Origin: GCA-2683825 sp965662355
GTDB lineage: Bacteria > Planctomycetota > UBA1135 > GCA-002686595
Reading direction: 5' to 3'
NCBI GenBank assembly: GCA_965662355.1
Contig: CBFIHP010000026.1
Coordinates: 5,292-69,291, forward strand
DNA length: 64,000 nt
The notes beneath the pieces were generated by a model. The model saw nothing but the letters and a program-made list of their open reading frames with translations. It had not been told where the DNA came from and ran no database searches. The position numbers and the translations under genes were made by a program. Shown here piece after piece: positions 9,432 to 18,328 of this stretch (position 1 is its first letter; each line of letters opens with the position of its first letter).

Positions 9432-10090
9432 CGCCGCGGAAGCTGCCGCGCCTGGCCGGACTCGTAGGCGATCCTGCACGTCGGGCAGATACCGTCGATA
9501 GCCATCGAGGCAGCGCAAAGCTCGCAACGCTCGAGCTCCTCCAAGGCTGCGAGCAGGATCCTGTACGCCTCCGCCGCGAGATCGAAATCTCCGCGTTCAT
9601 CGATGGCGACGTTACCGATCCAACCGCGCTTCGAGACCTCGCACCAGCCGCTGCCCCCCCTGAGCTCGCCGCAGGTCTCACAGTCGAGCTCCACGCTTCG
9701 CTCGCCCCGGGCGATTTGATAGCTGAGCTGCGAAAAGTAGAGTTTCCCACGCCAGAAGCCGCGCAGGCATTCGAAACAGAACCCCTCCACGGGCATCGCC
9801 GCGCGGCAGCTCGCGCAGGTGATGAACTCGGGCAAGAAGTCGTGACCGTGGGCATCCAGCGCTTCGAAGACGGTTTGGGATTCGATCGGCGTGCCCGCGA
9901 GGTAGCCCACTGCGCACGGCTCGCACCACCCGTCTTTTCCCTCTCGCTCCGCGCAGCTGTGGCCGATCACCGCGACCTCCTGGGGGCCCGAGTCCTTTCC
10001 GCTCCACCAGGCGAGCACCAGGCACACGGAGAAGAATGCGCCCACGGCCAACCTCCCGTGGCGGAAAGGATCTGTGGACGCGCTGGACAT
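9428..10090 (-). CDS. membrane-anchored protein with four zinc-ribbon-like repeats
   Basis: 220 residues. An N-terminal helix (AVGAFFSVCLVLAWWSG) anchors it; no cleavage site is evident. The rest is four copies of one module of about 45 residues. Each has a first cysteine group (HSC, CASC, CETC, CELC), then GWC or GFC or GIC with a second cysteine group, then an aromatic residue and Gly (VGYLAG, RGFWRG, RGWIGN, IAYESG). Repeats 2 and 4 have full C-x2-C pairs at both sites; repeats 1 and 3 have lost one cysteine at one site. The pattern predicts metal-binding knuckles. I do not know the family. It converges on the lamin-tail-like gene with stops sharing CTAG. Confidence 0.65.
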   Translation of the reverse strand: MSSASTDPFRHGRLAVGAFFSVCLVLAWWSGKDSGPQEVAVIGHSCAEREGKDGWCEPCAVGYLAGTPIESQTVFEALDAHGHDFLPEFITCASCRAAMPVEGFCFECLRGFWRGKLYFSQLSYQIARGERSVELDCETCGELRGGSGWCEVSKRGWIGNVAIDERGDFDLAAEAYRILLAALEELERCELCAASMAIDGICPTCRIAYESGQARQLPRR

Positions 10091-10400
10091 GAGCTACAGA
10101 GTGGCGCCGAACCCGAGTTACAGAAAGTCGAACTACGAAAATCCGACGGCCCTTGAACGCGCGACGACCTTCCCCACCGCCGTGGACGGCCCCCGACGCC
10201 CCGTTCCAGGTGTCGCAGGACCTTGCGTGCCGTGAGACGCTCAGGCGCGACGCCCGCCTATCTCGTATGGGAGAAGCGCGTCCTCAAGGAGCAAATGGCG
10301 GGCCGGCAGTACCGATACCTGAACGCTCTGGGCGTCGGGCACATTTTTTCAAGAAACCGGGGGAAGCACCGCGACCCGTGGCACTCTTCGATCACCCACG
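10091..10400. other. intergenic, nothing recognised
   Basis: About 310 bases between divergent genes. Short frames occur but show no domain or signal peptide. It should hold the promoters of the zinc-ribbon-like protein (minus) and of the sigma-fusion gene (plus), but I could not pick out convincing -35/-10 boxes. Confidence 0.4.
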
Positions 10401-12926
10401 ATGAACGACTCCCCCAACAGCTTCGACGTCGAGACCCTCCTCGCCCGCTCCGATTGGGTGCGGCGGCTCGCCGCTGGACTGGTTTCGGACGTCGTGAGCG
10501 CCGACGATATCGTTCAGGACGCCTGGACGGCGGCGCTCGAGCGGCCGCCCGCGCGGTCCACGAACATCGAGGGCTGGTTCGTCACGGTGGTCCGGAACGC
10601 AGCGCGCCAAGTCGGACGTTCCGAAGGCCGACGAAAGCGGCGTGAGGAAGCCGCTTCGCGGCCCGAGGCCCAGGCGTCGACGGCCGAGCTCGCGGCTATG
10701 CAGCGGGATGTACTCGATCACGTCCTGACGCTCGACGAGCCGTTCCAGTCGACGGTGCTCGCACGTTTCTTCGACGAGCTCACGCCCAGCGAGATCGCGG
10801 CGCGCGATGGCGTTCCGCTGAAGACGGTGCACAGCCGGCTCCAGCGCGCGTTCGAGAAGCTGCGCTCGAAGCTCGACCGAGAATACGGCGACCGCGCGAG
10901 CTGGTGCGCCGCTTTCCTTCCCCTCGTTCGCGGGATCTCCCCCGCGACGAAAGCAGCCACGGGCTCCGTGCTCGTGGGAACCGGAGCCTGGATCATGAGC
11001 GTGAACTTGAAACTCGCCGTCGCGATCGCCGCGGTCGGCAGCATCGGAATGTGGTGGTTCTCCGGAGGGCTTGCCGAGCGCGTCGCGACACCGATTGGTG
11101 ATAGCGCGCTGCTTGCCCCTGTCACGACCCCGGAGTTGCGCGACGAGAGAGCGCCCGCGCGCGCTCCCGTCGTGGAGGGCGTCGAGCGCGAGGAGACCGC
11201 ACTGGCCACGCCCTCCGCCCCGTCCGCCCCGTCCGCCAAGACGGAGACGATCCGCGTGCGCGGTCGCGTCGTCGACCTCTCCGGCGAGCCGGTCAGCGGG
11301 GTCGCGGTCCGTTCGGACCGTGAGCCGCCGCATGCGCTCGCCATCACCGGACCCGACGGCTTCTTCGAGCTCGAGCTCACGGATGCGTTCGTTCCCTCCC
11401 CGTGGAGGAAGCGGGCGAGCTCGACGTACCTGCGCGTGTTCGACGAGGCCCTGGCGACCGTGTGCGAGGCGATGATCACCGAGTCGAACTGGAAGCGCGA
11501 GCACGTGATCGTCGCAGCGCCGGCGACCACGCTCTTGGGGTTCGTCGTCGACGAGAGCAACGTGCCTATCGCGGGCGCGAGCGTCCAGCTCCAGCCTGCT
11601 CGCGCCGGCTTAGTCGGCTTCCCCTACGCGCTCGACTCGGCAAAGGTCGCCCGCCCCAGGACCGAGTCCGACGAGGCCGGTCGATTCGAACTCGAAGAGA
11701 TCTTTACGGGGCGCGGGCTCTCTCTGTTCGTGTCGGCGGACGGGTACGAGACGACGGAGCTCGACAGCGCGGAACTTCCGGCCGGGACGGTCGTCGTCGA
11801 GCTGTCTGCGCGCCGCACCAGCGACGAATCGGTCGTCGAGGGCATCGTCATCGACGAGCGCGGGTTCCCGGTCGAAGGGGCGCTCGTCAAGCTGGCTGAG
11901 TCGAGCGACGAGACCGACGTAGCGGGACGCTTTCGCCTGGAGTTCGGCTGGGTCGTCGGTTCGACGCCGCTGTGCGCGGCGATGAAGGGGCGCCTCCCGG
12001 CGCTGATCCCGAACTTCGGCGACGTCATCGAAGCGCACGGTCGACGGGTTCCGCCCCAGGAGCTCGTGCTCGGCGGCGCGCCGCTCGCGATCGCGGGTCG
12101 GGTCTTCGACGCGAACGGAAGTCCGCTCGAGGGTTGGTTCGTGTCGGTCGCCGACGAGACCGAGCTCAGCCAGCGGCGCTTCCCGCTCGAGACGGCCGAA
12201 GGGCTCGCGCGCAGCGACTCGAAGGGCGTGCGCTCGGAAGAGGACGGTTCGTTCCGGATCGAAGGACTCCTGCAGCGCGAGTACACCGTCCAGGCGTACG
12301 ACAGGGACACGCTCGTCCTGATCACCGCTGCGGCGACGGCTGGTCGCGACGATGTCGAACTACGCGTCGCGTCCGACGCCGTGGGCGCCGAGGTGCGCGG
12401 GCGCCTGCTGACGCGCCGTGGTGTTCCCATCGCCGGCGCGGACGTGCGCCTTTCCCTGGACACCCTCAAGACTGACTACGGCAGCCAGTTCACCCAGGGC
12501 GCGTGCGTGCTGAGCGACGAGTCGGGTCGCTTCGTGCTGTCCAACGTGCCGCGCGAGCACGTCTATCTCCGGATCACGGGCGACGCCATCATCCCGACGT
12601 CGCATGAGCTCCCTGCGCAGCAAACGACGCGCGAGCTGACGATCGTGGTCTTCCAGCGCTGTCACTTCCGGATCGAGCCCGCCGATCCCGCGCGCCCCGC
12701 GGACCGGGTGATGTTCCTGACGGACGACGGTCAGTCGCTCGGAGTCTCGCATTTCACGGCGAACAGTATGTCCGGTCATGGAAGCCCGCCGCTGAACGAA
12801 GGCCGCTCCGAGGTCCTTTCGGTCAGCGAGGAAGCGCGCACGGCGATCATCTATCGCGGCGGAATCGAGGTCGACCGCGTGGCGATCGAGCTCGATCCGG
12901 ACGACGTGACCGTGCTGCGATTCTAG
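10401..12926 (+). CDS. ECF sigma factor fused to membrane helix and carboxypeptidase-regulatory-like domains
   Basis: 841 residues. Residues 1-165 are a complete ECF sigma factor: region 2 with SADDIVQDAWTAALE and GWFVTVVRN, and region 4 with FFDELTPSEIAARDGVPLKT followed by a helix that would contact the -35 element. A membrane helix (LKLAVAIAAVGSIGMWWF) lies near residues 202-222. The remainder contains about five carboxypeptidase-regulatory-like beta sandwiches, each opening with a phrase such as VRGRVVDLSGEPVSGVAV or VEGIVIDERGFPVEGALV. Sigma factors carrying a membrane extension are known in planctomycetes and may sense envelope state directly instead of through an anti-sigma factor. The acidic region-2.2 residues are intact, so it should bind core polymerase. 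No Shine-Dalgarno sequence is obvious. Confidence 0.8.
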   Translation: MNDSPNSFDVETLLARSDWVRRLAAGLVSDVVSADDIVQDAWTAALERPPARSTNIEGWFVTVVRNAARQVGRSEGRRKRREEAASRPEAQASTAELAAMQRDVLDHVLTLDEPFQSTVLARFFDELTPSEIAARDGVPLKTVHSRLQRAFEKLRSKLDREYGDRASWCAAFLPLVRGISPATKAATGSVLVGTGAWIMSVNLKLAVAIAAVGSIGMWWFSGGLAERVATPIGDSALLAPVTTPELRDERAPARAPVVEGVEREETALATPSAPSAPSAKTETIRVRGRVVDLSGEPVSGVAVRSDREPPHALAITGPDGFFELELTDAFVPSPWRKRASSTYLRVFDEALATVCEAMITESNWKREHVIVAAPATTLLGFVVDESNVPIAGASVQLQPARAGLVGFPYALDSAKVARPRTESDEAGRFELEEIFTGRGLSLFVSADGYETTELDSAELPAGTVVVELSARRTSDESVVEGIVIDERGFPVEGALVKLAESSDETDVAGRFRLEFGWVVGSTPLCAAMKGRLPALIPNFGDVIEAHGRRVPPQELVLGGAPLAIAGRVFDANGSPLEGWFVSVADETELSQRRFPLETAEGLARSDSKGVRSEEDGSFRIEGLLQREYTVQAYDRDTLVLITAAATAGRDDVELRVASDAVGAEVRGRLLTRRGVPIAGADVRLSLDTLKTDYGSQFTQGACVLSDESGRFVLSNVPREHVYLRITGDAIIPTSHELPAQQTTRELTIVVFQRCHFRIEPADPARPADRVMFLTDDGQSLGVSHFTANSMSGHGSPPLNEGRSEVLSVSEEARTAIIYRGGIEVDRVAIELDPDDVTVLRF

Positions 12927-12954
12927 GGACCGGGCGAAGGCGAGTCGCGGTGCC

Positions 12955-13160
12955 TGTAGTGGTCCACCGACTTTCCTCGGCACATGAAGCGTAGTCGAGC
13001 ACTAGCTCGAGCTTGGCTCCCCTGGTGGAGGCGAGTGAGATCGCGTGGAGGACGCAGATCGAACGGTCTTGTGAACAAGCCCAGGAGAGCCATTATAAGT
13101 CATTGCCAATGAGCCGCTTGGAGCACTGGGAAGGGGTCCAAAGGTAGGTGGACCACTACA
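12955..13160. mobile_element. 206-bp element with 14-bp perfect terminal inverted repeats (MITE or IS remnant)
   Basis: The ends TGTAGTGGTCCACC (12955-12968) and GGTGGACCACTACA (13147-13160) are perfect inverted complements, and similarity continues imperfectly inward to CTTTCC/CTTTGG. The interior has no intact gene. The end sequence starting TGTAGTG with TTTGGACC a little further in resembles the ends of IS3-type elements, but I cannot confirm the family. No clear target-site duplication was seen. It sits between the sigma-fusion gene and the next beta-helix gene. Confidence 0.6.
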
Positions 13161-13248
13161 CCCGCGGTGAAACACCTGCGGCCCAACAACGCTGTTGAAG
13201 GGGAGAGAAGTCCTTTCCCAAACCCTGAATCCCAGCGGAGTTTTTTTC

Positions 13249-14304
13249 ATGACCCTCACGCTCTTCCTCGCACTCGCCCTGGCCACCCCGTTGCCCCAAG
13301 GCGGTGCCACCCTGGCCGTCCCCGGCGATTTCCCGACCCTCCAAACCGCGATCGATGCGGCTCTTCCCGGCGACACGGTCCTGGTCTCCAACGGCGTCTT
13401 CAAGGGGTCCGGCAACCGAGACCTGCGTTTCGGCGGCAAAGCCATCACTGTACGCAGCGAGAACGGTGCCGAGCACTGCACAATCAACTGCGAAGGCACG
13501 CCCACGGTGCCCTTCCGGGGCTTCATTTTCGACGGCTTCGAAGGCCGCGATTCGGTGCTGGAGGGCTTCACCATCACCGGTGGAGCGACCCTGCCGGGAG
13601 CCATCGATGACATGTTCAACGGCGGCGGCGTCCTGATCCAGGCCGCGAGCCCGACCATCCGCAACTGTCGCTTCCTGGCCAACCAGGCCGGCTGCTGGGG
13701 CGGTGCCATGTACGTCGGTGACTCCCACGGTGTCACCACCGGACCGGCCAGCCCCCTGATCGAGAACTGCAGGTTCGAGTCGAACCTTTCCGACGACGAG
13801 GGCGGTGGCTTTTTCACCTGGGGCTTCGGTCTCGGAGGCCGTCCCACCATTCGCAACTCGGTCTTCCTGTCCAACGGAGCGGGCACCGGCGGCGGCGGCA
13901 TCACCTCCTTCGGGGGCATCAACCTCACCCTCGACCACGTCACCATCGCCGGCAACTTCGCCAGCATCGGCGCGAACGCCTGGATCGGTCAGACGACGAT
14001 CAAGAACTCGATCATCTGGGACGACGGCATCGACGCCGGATTGCAGGAGTGGAGCACCAACAGCATCACGTTCAGCAACATCAAAGGCGGAGCCACCGGC
14101 ATCGGCAACATGAACGTCGATCCGCTCTTCAAGACCGACGGCTTCCACCTGCGCCCCATCTCCCCCATGGTCGACGCCGGCGCCCCCTTCCGCGGCCTGG
14201 GCGGATCCGCGGGTCAGCTCGACATCGACGGACAACCCCGCCGCATCGGCAGCCGTACCGACATCGGTGCCGACGAAGCGATCCTCCGCCCGATCACCAA
14301 GTAG
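13249..14304 (+). CDS. secreted parallel beta-helix protein
   Basis: 351 residues from the ATG at 13249, chosen because it directly starts a signal peptide (MTLTLFLALALATPLPQGG) with CGGAG about 9 bases upstream; a longer frame begins at 13195. The mature protein is one right-handed beta-helix. It opens with VPGDFPTLQTAIDAALPGD, has repeated SPTIRNCRFL, SPLIENCRFE and PTIRNSVFL turns, and ends with SPMVDAGAPF and DIGADEA, the usual C-terminal cap of this choice-of-anchor type. There is no enzyme active site I can identify, and no sorting tail. A surface or extracellular structural or binding role is likely. Confidence 0.8.
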   Translation: MTLTLFLALALATPLPQGGATLAVPGDFPTLQTAIDAALPGDTVLVSNGVFKGSGNRDLRFGGKAITVRSENGAEHCTINCEGTPTVPFRGFIFDGFEGRDSVLEGFTITGGATLPGAIDDMFNGGGVLIQAASPTIRNCRFLANQAGCWGGAMYVGDSHGVTTGPASPLIENCRFESNLSDDEGGGFFTWGFGLGGRPTIRNSVFLSNGAGTGGGGITSFGGINLTLDHVTIAGNFASIGANAWIGQTTIKNSIIWDDGIDAGLQEWSTNSITFSNIKGGATGIGNMNVDPLFKTDGFHLRPISPMVDAGAPFRGLGGSAGQLDIDGQPRRIGSRTDIGADEAILRPITK

Positions 14305-14313
14305 TTCTCCTCG

Positions 14314-17300
14314 CTAAGGACGACGCACCTGCTCTTCTAGAGCACGCAACGCCCCGATACGAACATCGACGCGGCTTTCATCGGAAGCCACGCCGATGTT
14401 TTTCATTTGCAATCGTCCTACTAGCCCCCAGCGCGGAAGATCCCTCTCGATTCGTTGCGCCAGGTCGAGAGCGCTGAGTCCGCCGGGTAGGCACACGATC
14501 TCGTCGCGTGCATCCAAGACCAGCTGAAACTCCAACCCAAGGCTCGCGGCGATGCGCGTTCGCAAGCCGGCAGCAGGAGGATGGAAGGGGCCGTTGAACA
14601 ACAGGGCACCACGGAAGAGCCCGGGAGCGGACAGGGCGATGTCCGCGGCCATGAAAGCGCCCATCCCCTCGCCCGCGATGAAGACGCGGCGTCGGTCGAA
14701 TTCGTTTTTCTCGACAAAGGCGCGGATGTCCTCGATGACAGGGGTCTCGTAGGCCCAAGGGCGGTTGAAGTAATCGCCGATGTCGCGGAACCAGCGCAAA
14801 CCACTGGAGATATCGGCGGAGACCGGAATACGGGCGGAGGGTGCGAAGAGCACCATGCCGGCGCGCTCGGCCACCTCACGCCAAGGCCCTGCGAGGATGT
14901 TCTCGCCCGTCGATCCATCAGCGTGCAGCACGATCAAGAGCGGTCGTGCGTCGGCATCGCCAGCGTCCGGGCGATAGATCCGCGGACGACCGGCATATTC
15001 GGCAACGGCCGCGAATCGCGCGTCCATCAGCTGCATCAAGTCGGCCCAGCGAGGATCGGCGCGCACGATGGTGAGGTCGGGGTCCTTGCGCAGGATGATC
15101 GGTCCATCAACCAGGAAGCCGAAGCCATAGTCGATCGCCTGTTCGACCCACCGCAGCGCGTTCTCGACGTCGCCGTTCAACGCGTGGCTGCAAGCGAGGT
15201 TGTAGGCACAGATCGTGTGGCGTGGTGCCAGCTCGAGGCACGCTTCGAAGGCCTGCACGGCTTCCGCGAAGCTTCCGACCTGCAACGCGATGATGCCCGC
15301 TCGGAAACCGTCGTCCCATTGTTCTTGCCAATCCGGACGCAGGGCGAAGGGACTGTCGAGCGTCGCCAGATCGACCTCACCGCGCGGAACGGCAGGGCTC
15401 AAGCCCGGACTCAGCCCGGCGCGCAGACTTTTCGCCTCGGCGCGATTCTTCCCGGCCTCTTCGGGATCGCCGGCCCGTTCGTGGAGCTCTGCCAAACGCT
15501 CCAGACCGGCCGCGATCGCTTCGGGATCCGGAACCCAGGAGGCCTTGCGAATCTCGATCGATTCGCGCAACGAAGCGAGGGCCGGCTCGGTGGCCTGGGC
15601 GCGGCCTTGCAAGCGACTGAGGCGCTCGAGCAGATCCGCGGTCGAGTTCGCCTCCGAGTAGCCGTTGCCGTGCCGCGCATGGAGCACGGCTTCGATGCGC
15701 TCGAGCGCATCGCGCACGCCGTCGTCGGACTCGACCGCATCCGCGAAGGTCAATAGACACTGCAGGGATCCGGGATCTTCGCTGTACTCGCCGGCTTCGA
15801 AGCCGTCGAGACTGCGCTGGCTCAGACGCACGCTGGTCGCGCGATTGCCGAGGGCCAGGTGCACGCGCGCCAGGTCGTGGAGGATTCCGACCGTCTCGCG
15901 ATGGGCGTTGCCAAGTTCGCGATGAAAGATGGCAAAAGCCCGATTGAGCAGATCCAGGGCCTCGGATTCGAGCCCCATGTTGTGAAAAACGCGGCCGTTC
16001 GCGCGCATGAGAGCCGCACGCACGAGCGGTTGATTCTCGAAGCCTGAAGGAATGCGGCTGGCGCCGCGCTGCAGGATCTCCTCGGCGCTGACGCTCTCGC
16101 CCCGTGCAATGTCCTCGGGCGTGCGTCGAAAGAGATCGACGAGGAACTCGGTCACGTGTTCGTTCAACTCGGCCTGGCGTCCAGCCTCGTCGGCGTTGCG
16201 TTGGGCGAGATCCCGCTGGGCGGAAATGGCGCGGTTGGCGACGAACAGCCCCACGGGCAGCCCGACGAGGATCGCCAAGGAGAGGCCGCCGGCGAGCGCG
16301 AGGGCGGGCTTGCGACGCACGAAGCGGAGCGCCTGGCGCAGCGCTCCCGCGGGACGCGCGTGCACAGGCACGAAGTCCAGGAAACGCTGCAGGTCGGCGG
16401 CCAGATGTTCCATCGAGGGATAGCGCGCGTCCGGATCCTTCTCGATGGCGTTCTGTGTGATCGTCTCGAGGTCGACGGGCAAGTCCGGATCGTGTCGCCG
16501 CGGAGGAACCGGATCCCGATCGACGATCTGCTTGAAGACGCGCACGGTCGAGGGACCGTCGAAGGGTCGCTTCCAGGTCAAGAGCTCGTACAGCGTCACA
16601 CCCAACGAAAACACGTCGCTTCTGTGATCGAGGCTCTTCGGCGATCCTTGAAGCTGTTCGGGCGACACGTAGTAGGGCGTCCCCGTGAAGTCCCCCGAGC
16701 GTGTCAAACCCGGACGGCCTTCGAAGCGCGCCAACCCGAGATCGAAGAGCCGCGCGCGCCCGTCGAGCCCGACGATGATGTTCGAAGGCTTCACATCGCG
16801 ATGCAGAATGCCGGCCGCGTGGGCGTGGGCGAGGGCGCCGGCGACGTCCAGCATCCAGCGACAAACGGTCTCGACCCAGGTCTGAGGCCAGGCGTGCTCG
16901 ACGCGGGCGCGAACATGCTCCTGGTCTTCGTCTGCCTTTTGGTCGAGCACGAGATTCTCGACGATGCGCGCCACCGAGGCTCCGCTGACCTCACTCGAAG
17001 GGGCGTTTTGGGCGCGCAGCACTTCGAGGATCTGCGCCAGGGTCGCGCCCTCGACGTATTCCATCGTGAAGAACGGTCGTCCGTCGTCCTCCCCGACGTC
17101 GAAGATGCGCACGATGCCGGGGTGCTCGAGCTGGGCGGCCGCCTGGATCTCACGTTCGAAGCGTGCGCGTACGCGTTGGTCTCCCCCATCGAGGGCGGGA
17201 CAGGTCTTCAGGGCCACGCGACGATCGAGGCGATCGTCGTGGGCCAAGTAGACGACGCTCATCCCGCCCTGACCGAGGCGCCGCGAGATCGTGTAGCGAC

Positions 17301-17523
17301 CCAGCCGCTGGGGCGCGTCATCGCCTTGGCCAACGAGAAGTCCGAGCCGCTGCAAGGACGCCATACGCTCGCGCAAACGCTCGGCCATCTCCCCGTGTTC
17401 ATCGCACAACGCCTCGACACGTGCTTCATCGCCGTCCGTATACGCATCGATGCATTCGGCGAGGATGCCCTCGAAGGAATCCGTCGTGGGGTCGTGGTTC
17501 TCATCGGGCGTCGTGGGATCCAT
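14314..17523 (-). CDS. Ser/Thr protein kinase with TPR region and degenerate esterase domain
   Basis: 1069 residues from the ATG at 17523; a GTG at 17553 would add ten residues. Residues about 75-355 are a Hanks-type kinase with all key parts: LGQGGMSVVYLAHD, VALK, HRDVKPSNIIV (about 242), DLGLAR and TPYYVSPEQL. A membrane helix (LALAGGLSLAILVGLPVGLF) near 410-430 is followed by TPR-like helices to about 800. The last 230 residues have an alpha/beta-hydrolase esterase fold (LIVLHADG, VFIAGEGMGAF), but the nucleophile position is Glu952 (GEGMG) instead of Ser. That suggests a ligand-binding, non-catalytic sensor. It is divergent from an ECF sigma factor gene across 76 bases, a known planctomycete pairing, so it probably phosphorylates that factor or shares its promoter. 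Confidence 0.85.
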   Translation of the reverse strand: MDPTTPDENHDPTTDSFEGILAECIDAYTDGDEARVEALCDEHGEMAERLRERMASLQRLGLLVGQGDDAPQRLGRYTISRRLGQGGMSVVYLAHDDRLDRRVALKTCPALDGGDQRVRARFEREIQAAAQLEHPGIVRIFDVGEDDGRPFFTMEYVEGATLAQILEVLRAQNAPSSEVSGASVARIVENLVLDQKADEDQEHVRARVEHAWPQTWVETVCRWMLDVAGALAHAHAAGILHRDVKPSNIIVGLDGRARLFDLGLARFEGRPGLTRSGDFTGTPYYVSPEQLQGSPKSLDHRSDVFSLGVTLYELLTWKRPFDGPSTVRVFKQIVDRDPVPPRRHDPDLPVDLETITQNAIEKDPDARYPSMEHLAADLQRFLDFVPVHARPAGALRQALRFVRRKPALALAGGLSLAILVGLPVGLFVANRAISAQRDLAQRNADEAGRQAELNEHVTEFLVDLFRRTPEDIARGESVSAEEILQRGASRIPSGFENQPLVRAALMRANGRVFHNMGLESEALDLLNRAFAIFHRELGNAHRETVGILHDLARVHLALGNRATSVRLSQRSLDGFEAGEYSEDPGSLQCLLTFADAVESDDGVRDALERIEAVLHARHGNGYSEANSTADLLERLSRLQGRAQATEPALASLRESIEIRKASWVPDPEAIAAGLERLAELHERAGDPEEAGKNRAEAKSLRAGLSPGLSPAVPRGEVDLATLDSPFALRPDWQEQWDDGFRAGIIALQVGSFAEAVQAFEACLELAPRHTICAYNLACSHALNGDVENALRWVEQAIDYGFGFLVDGPIILRKDPDLTIVRADPRWADLMQLMDARFAAVAEYAGRPRIYRPDAGDADARPLLIVLHADGSTGENILAGPWREVAERAGMVLFAPSARIPVSADISSGLRWFRDIGDYFNRPWAYETPVIEDIRAFVEKNEFDRRRVFIAGEGMGAFMAADIALSAPGLFRGALLFNGPFHPPAAGLRTRIAASLGLEFQLVLDARDEIVCLPGGLSALDLAQRIERDLPRWGLVGRLQMKNIGVASDESRVDVRIGALRALEEQVRRP

Positions 17524-17599
17524 CGGGGGTGGGGGTGCCTTACGGCAATTCACTTATAACCGTTTCCGACGAGGTTTCGGATGGACTAGCGAAGATCCC
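17524..17599. promoter_or_regulatory. shared divergent promoter region of kinase and ECF sigma factor
   Basis: Only 76 bases separate the two divergent start codons, so both promoters must lie here or inside the coding starts. TTATAAC (17554-17560) is AT-rich compared with its surroundings and could be part of a -10 element. Exact boxes cannot be assigned by eye. Confidence 0.4.
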
Positions 17600-18295
17600 A
17601 TGAAAGCGTACACTCGTAGCATGGCAGATCCGGTCCAAGAGGTCATCGAGCGAGCTGTGGCAGGCGATCGAGAGGCTCGAAACGACCTTCTTCAAAAGCA
17701 CTTGCCCACGTTGCGTGCGTTCATCCGTATGAACCTCGGTCAAGGGATTCGCAGCCGCGAGTCCAGCATGGACCTCGTCAACTCCGTTTGTTGCGAGGCG
17801 CTGCTGTCCATCTCACGCTTCGAATACCGCGGTCCCAACAGCTTTCGCAACTGGCTCCTACGCCAGGCGGAGAACAAGATCCGCGACAAGGGACGCTACT
17901 GGATGCGCGAACGACGCACGGCGCGACGCGAGGCCGGCAGCGTGTTGAACCTCCTGAACCAATCCGATGGCGGCGCCCTGGGTTCGCTCGAGAGCTTCAC
18001 GACCCCCAGTCGCCACGCGGCCGCGCGCGAGGAGTTGGAGCGCGCCGAAGCAGCCTTCGCGGAGCTTCCCCCGGACTACAGGGAGGTGATCGTCCTGTCC
18101 CGCGTCCTGGGGCTCTCGCACGCCCAGGTCGCGAAGGAAATGGGTCGGACTCCGGCTGCGACGAGAACCCTACTATCGCGCGCCCTCGCGCGCATGGCCA
18201 CGCTCCTCGACGGCGAAGAAACGAACCAGGAAGGCCCTTCTGCGGCGGATTCGGCAAAAAACGCGAATCGGACTGCAACACCCACCGGCGAGTGA
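17600..18295 (+). CDS. ECF sigma factor paired with Ser/Thr kinase
   Basis: 231 residues from the ATG at 17600, with GAAG about 6 bases upstream; ATG 17621 is an alternative. Region 2 includes RNWLLRQAENKIRDKGRYWM. Region 4 includes LPPDYREVIVLSRVLGLSHA and MGRTPAATRTLLSRALARM. The part of region 2.2 that is normally acidic (DAED-type) reads ESSMDLVNSV, with Ser55, Ser56 and Ser62 where negative charges usually contact the polymerase beta-prime clamp. In kinase-controlled ECF factors of other phyla these charges are also missing and are supplied by phosphorylation. With the kinase divergent next door, phospho-activation is a plausible inference. The propeller gene begins 33 bases after the stop. 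Confidence 0.8.
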   Translation: MKAYTRSMADPVQEVIERAVAGDREARNDLLQKHLPTLRAFIRMNLGQGIRSRESSMDLVNSVCCEALLSISRFEYRGPNSFRNWLLRQAENKIRDKGRYWMRERRTARREAGSVLNLLNQSDGGALGSLESFTTPSRHAAAREELERAEAAFAELPPDYREVIVLSRVLGLSHAQVAKEMGRTPAATRTLLSRALARMATLLDGEETNQEGPSAADSAKNANRTATPTGE

Positions 18296-18328
18296 CGCTG
18301 GAACCAGGAGAGACCCTGGAGATTCCTC

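Noticed and set aside
15377..16864. Long minus-strand open frame (495 codons) inside the kinase gene
   Set aside because: It is Arg/Pro/Ser-rich with no domain and lies in another frame of the well-supported kinase; a shadow of GC-rich coding sequence.
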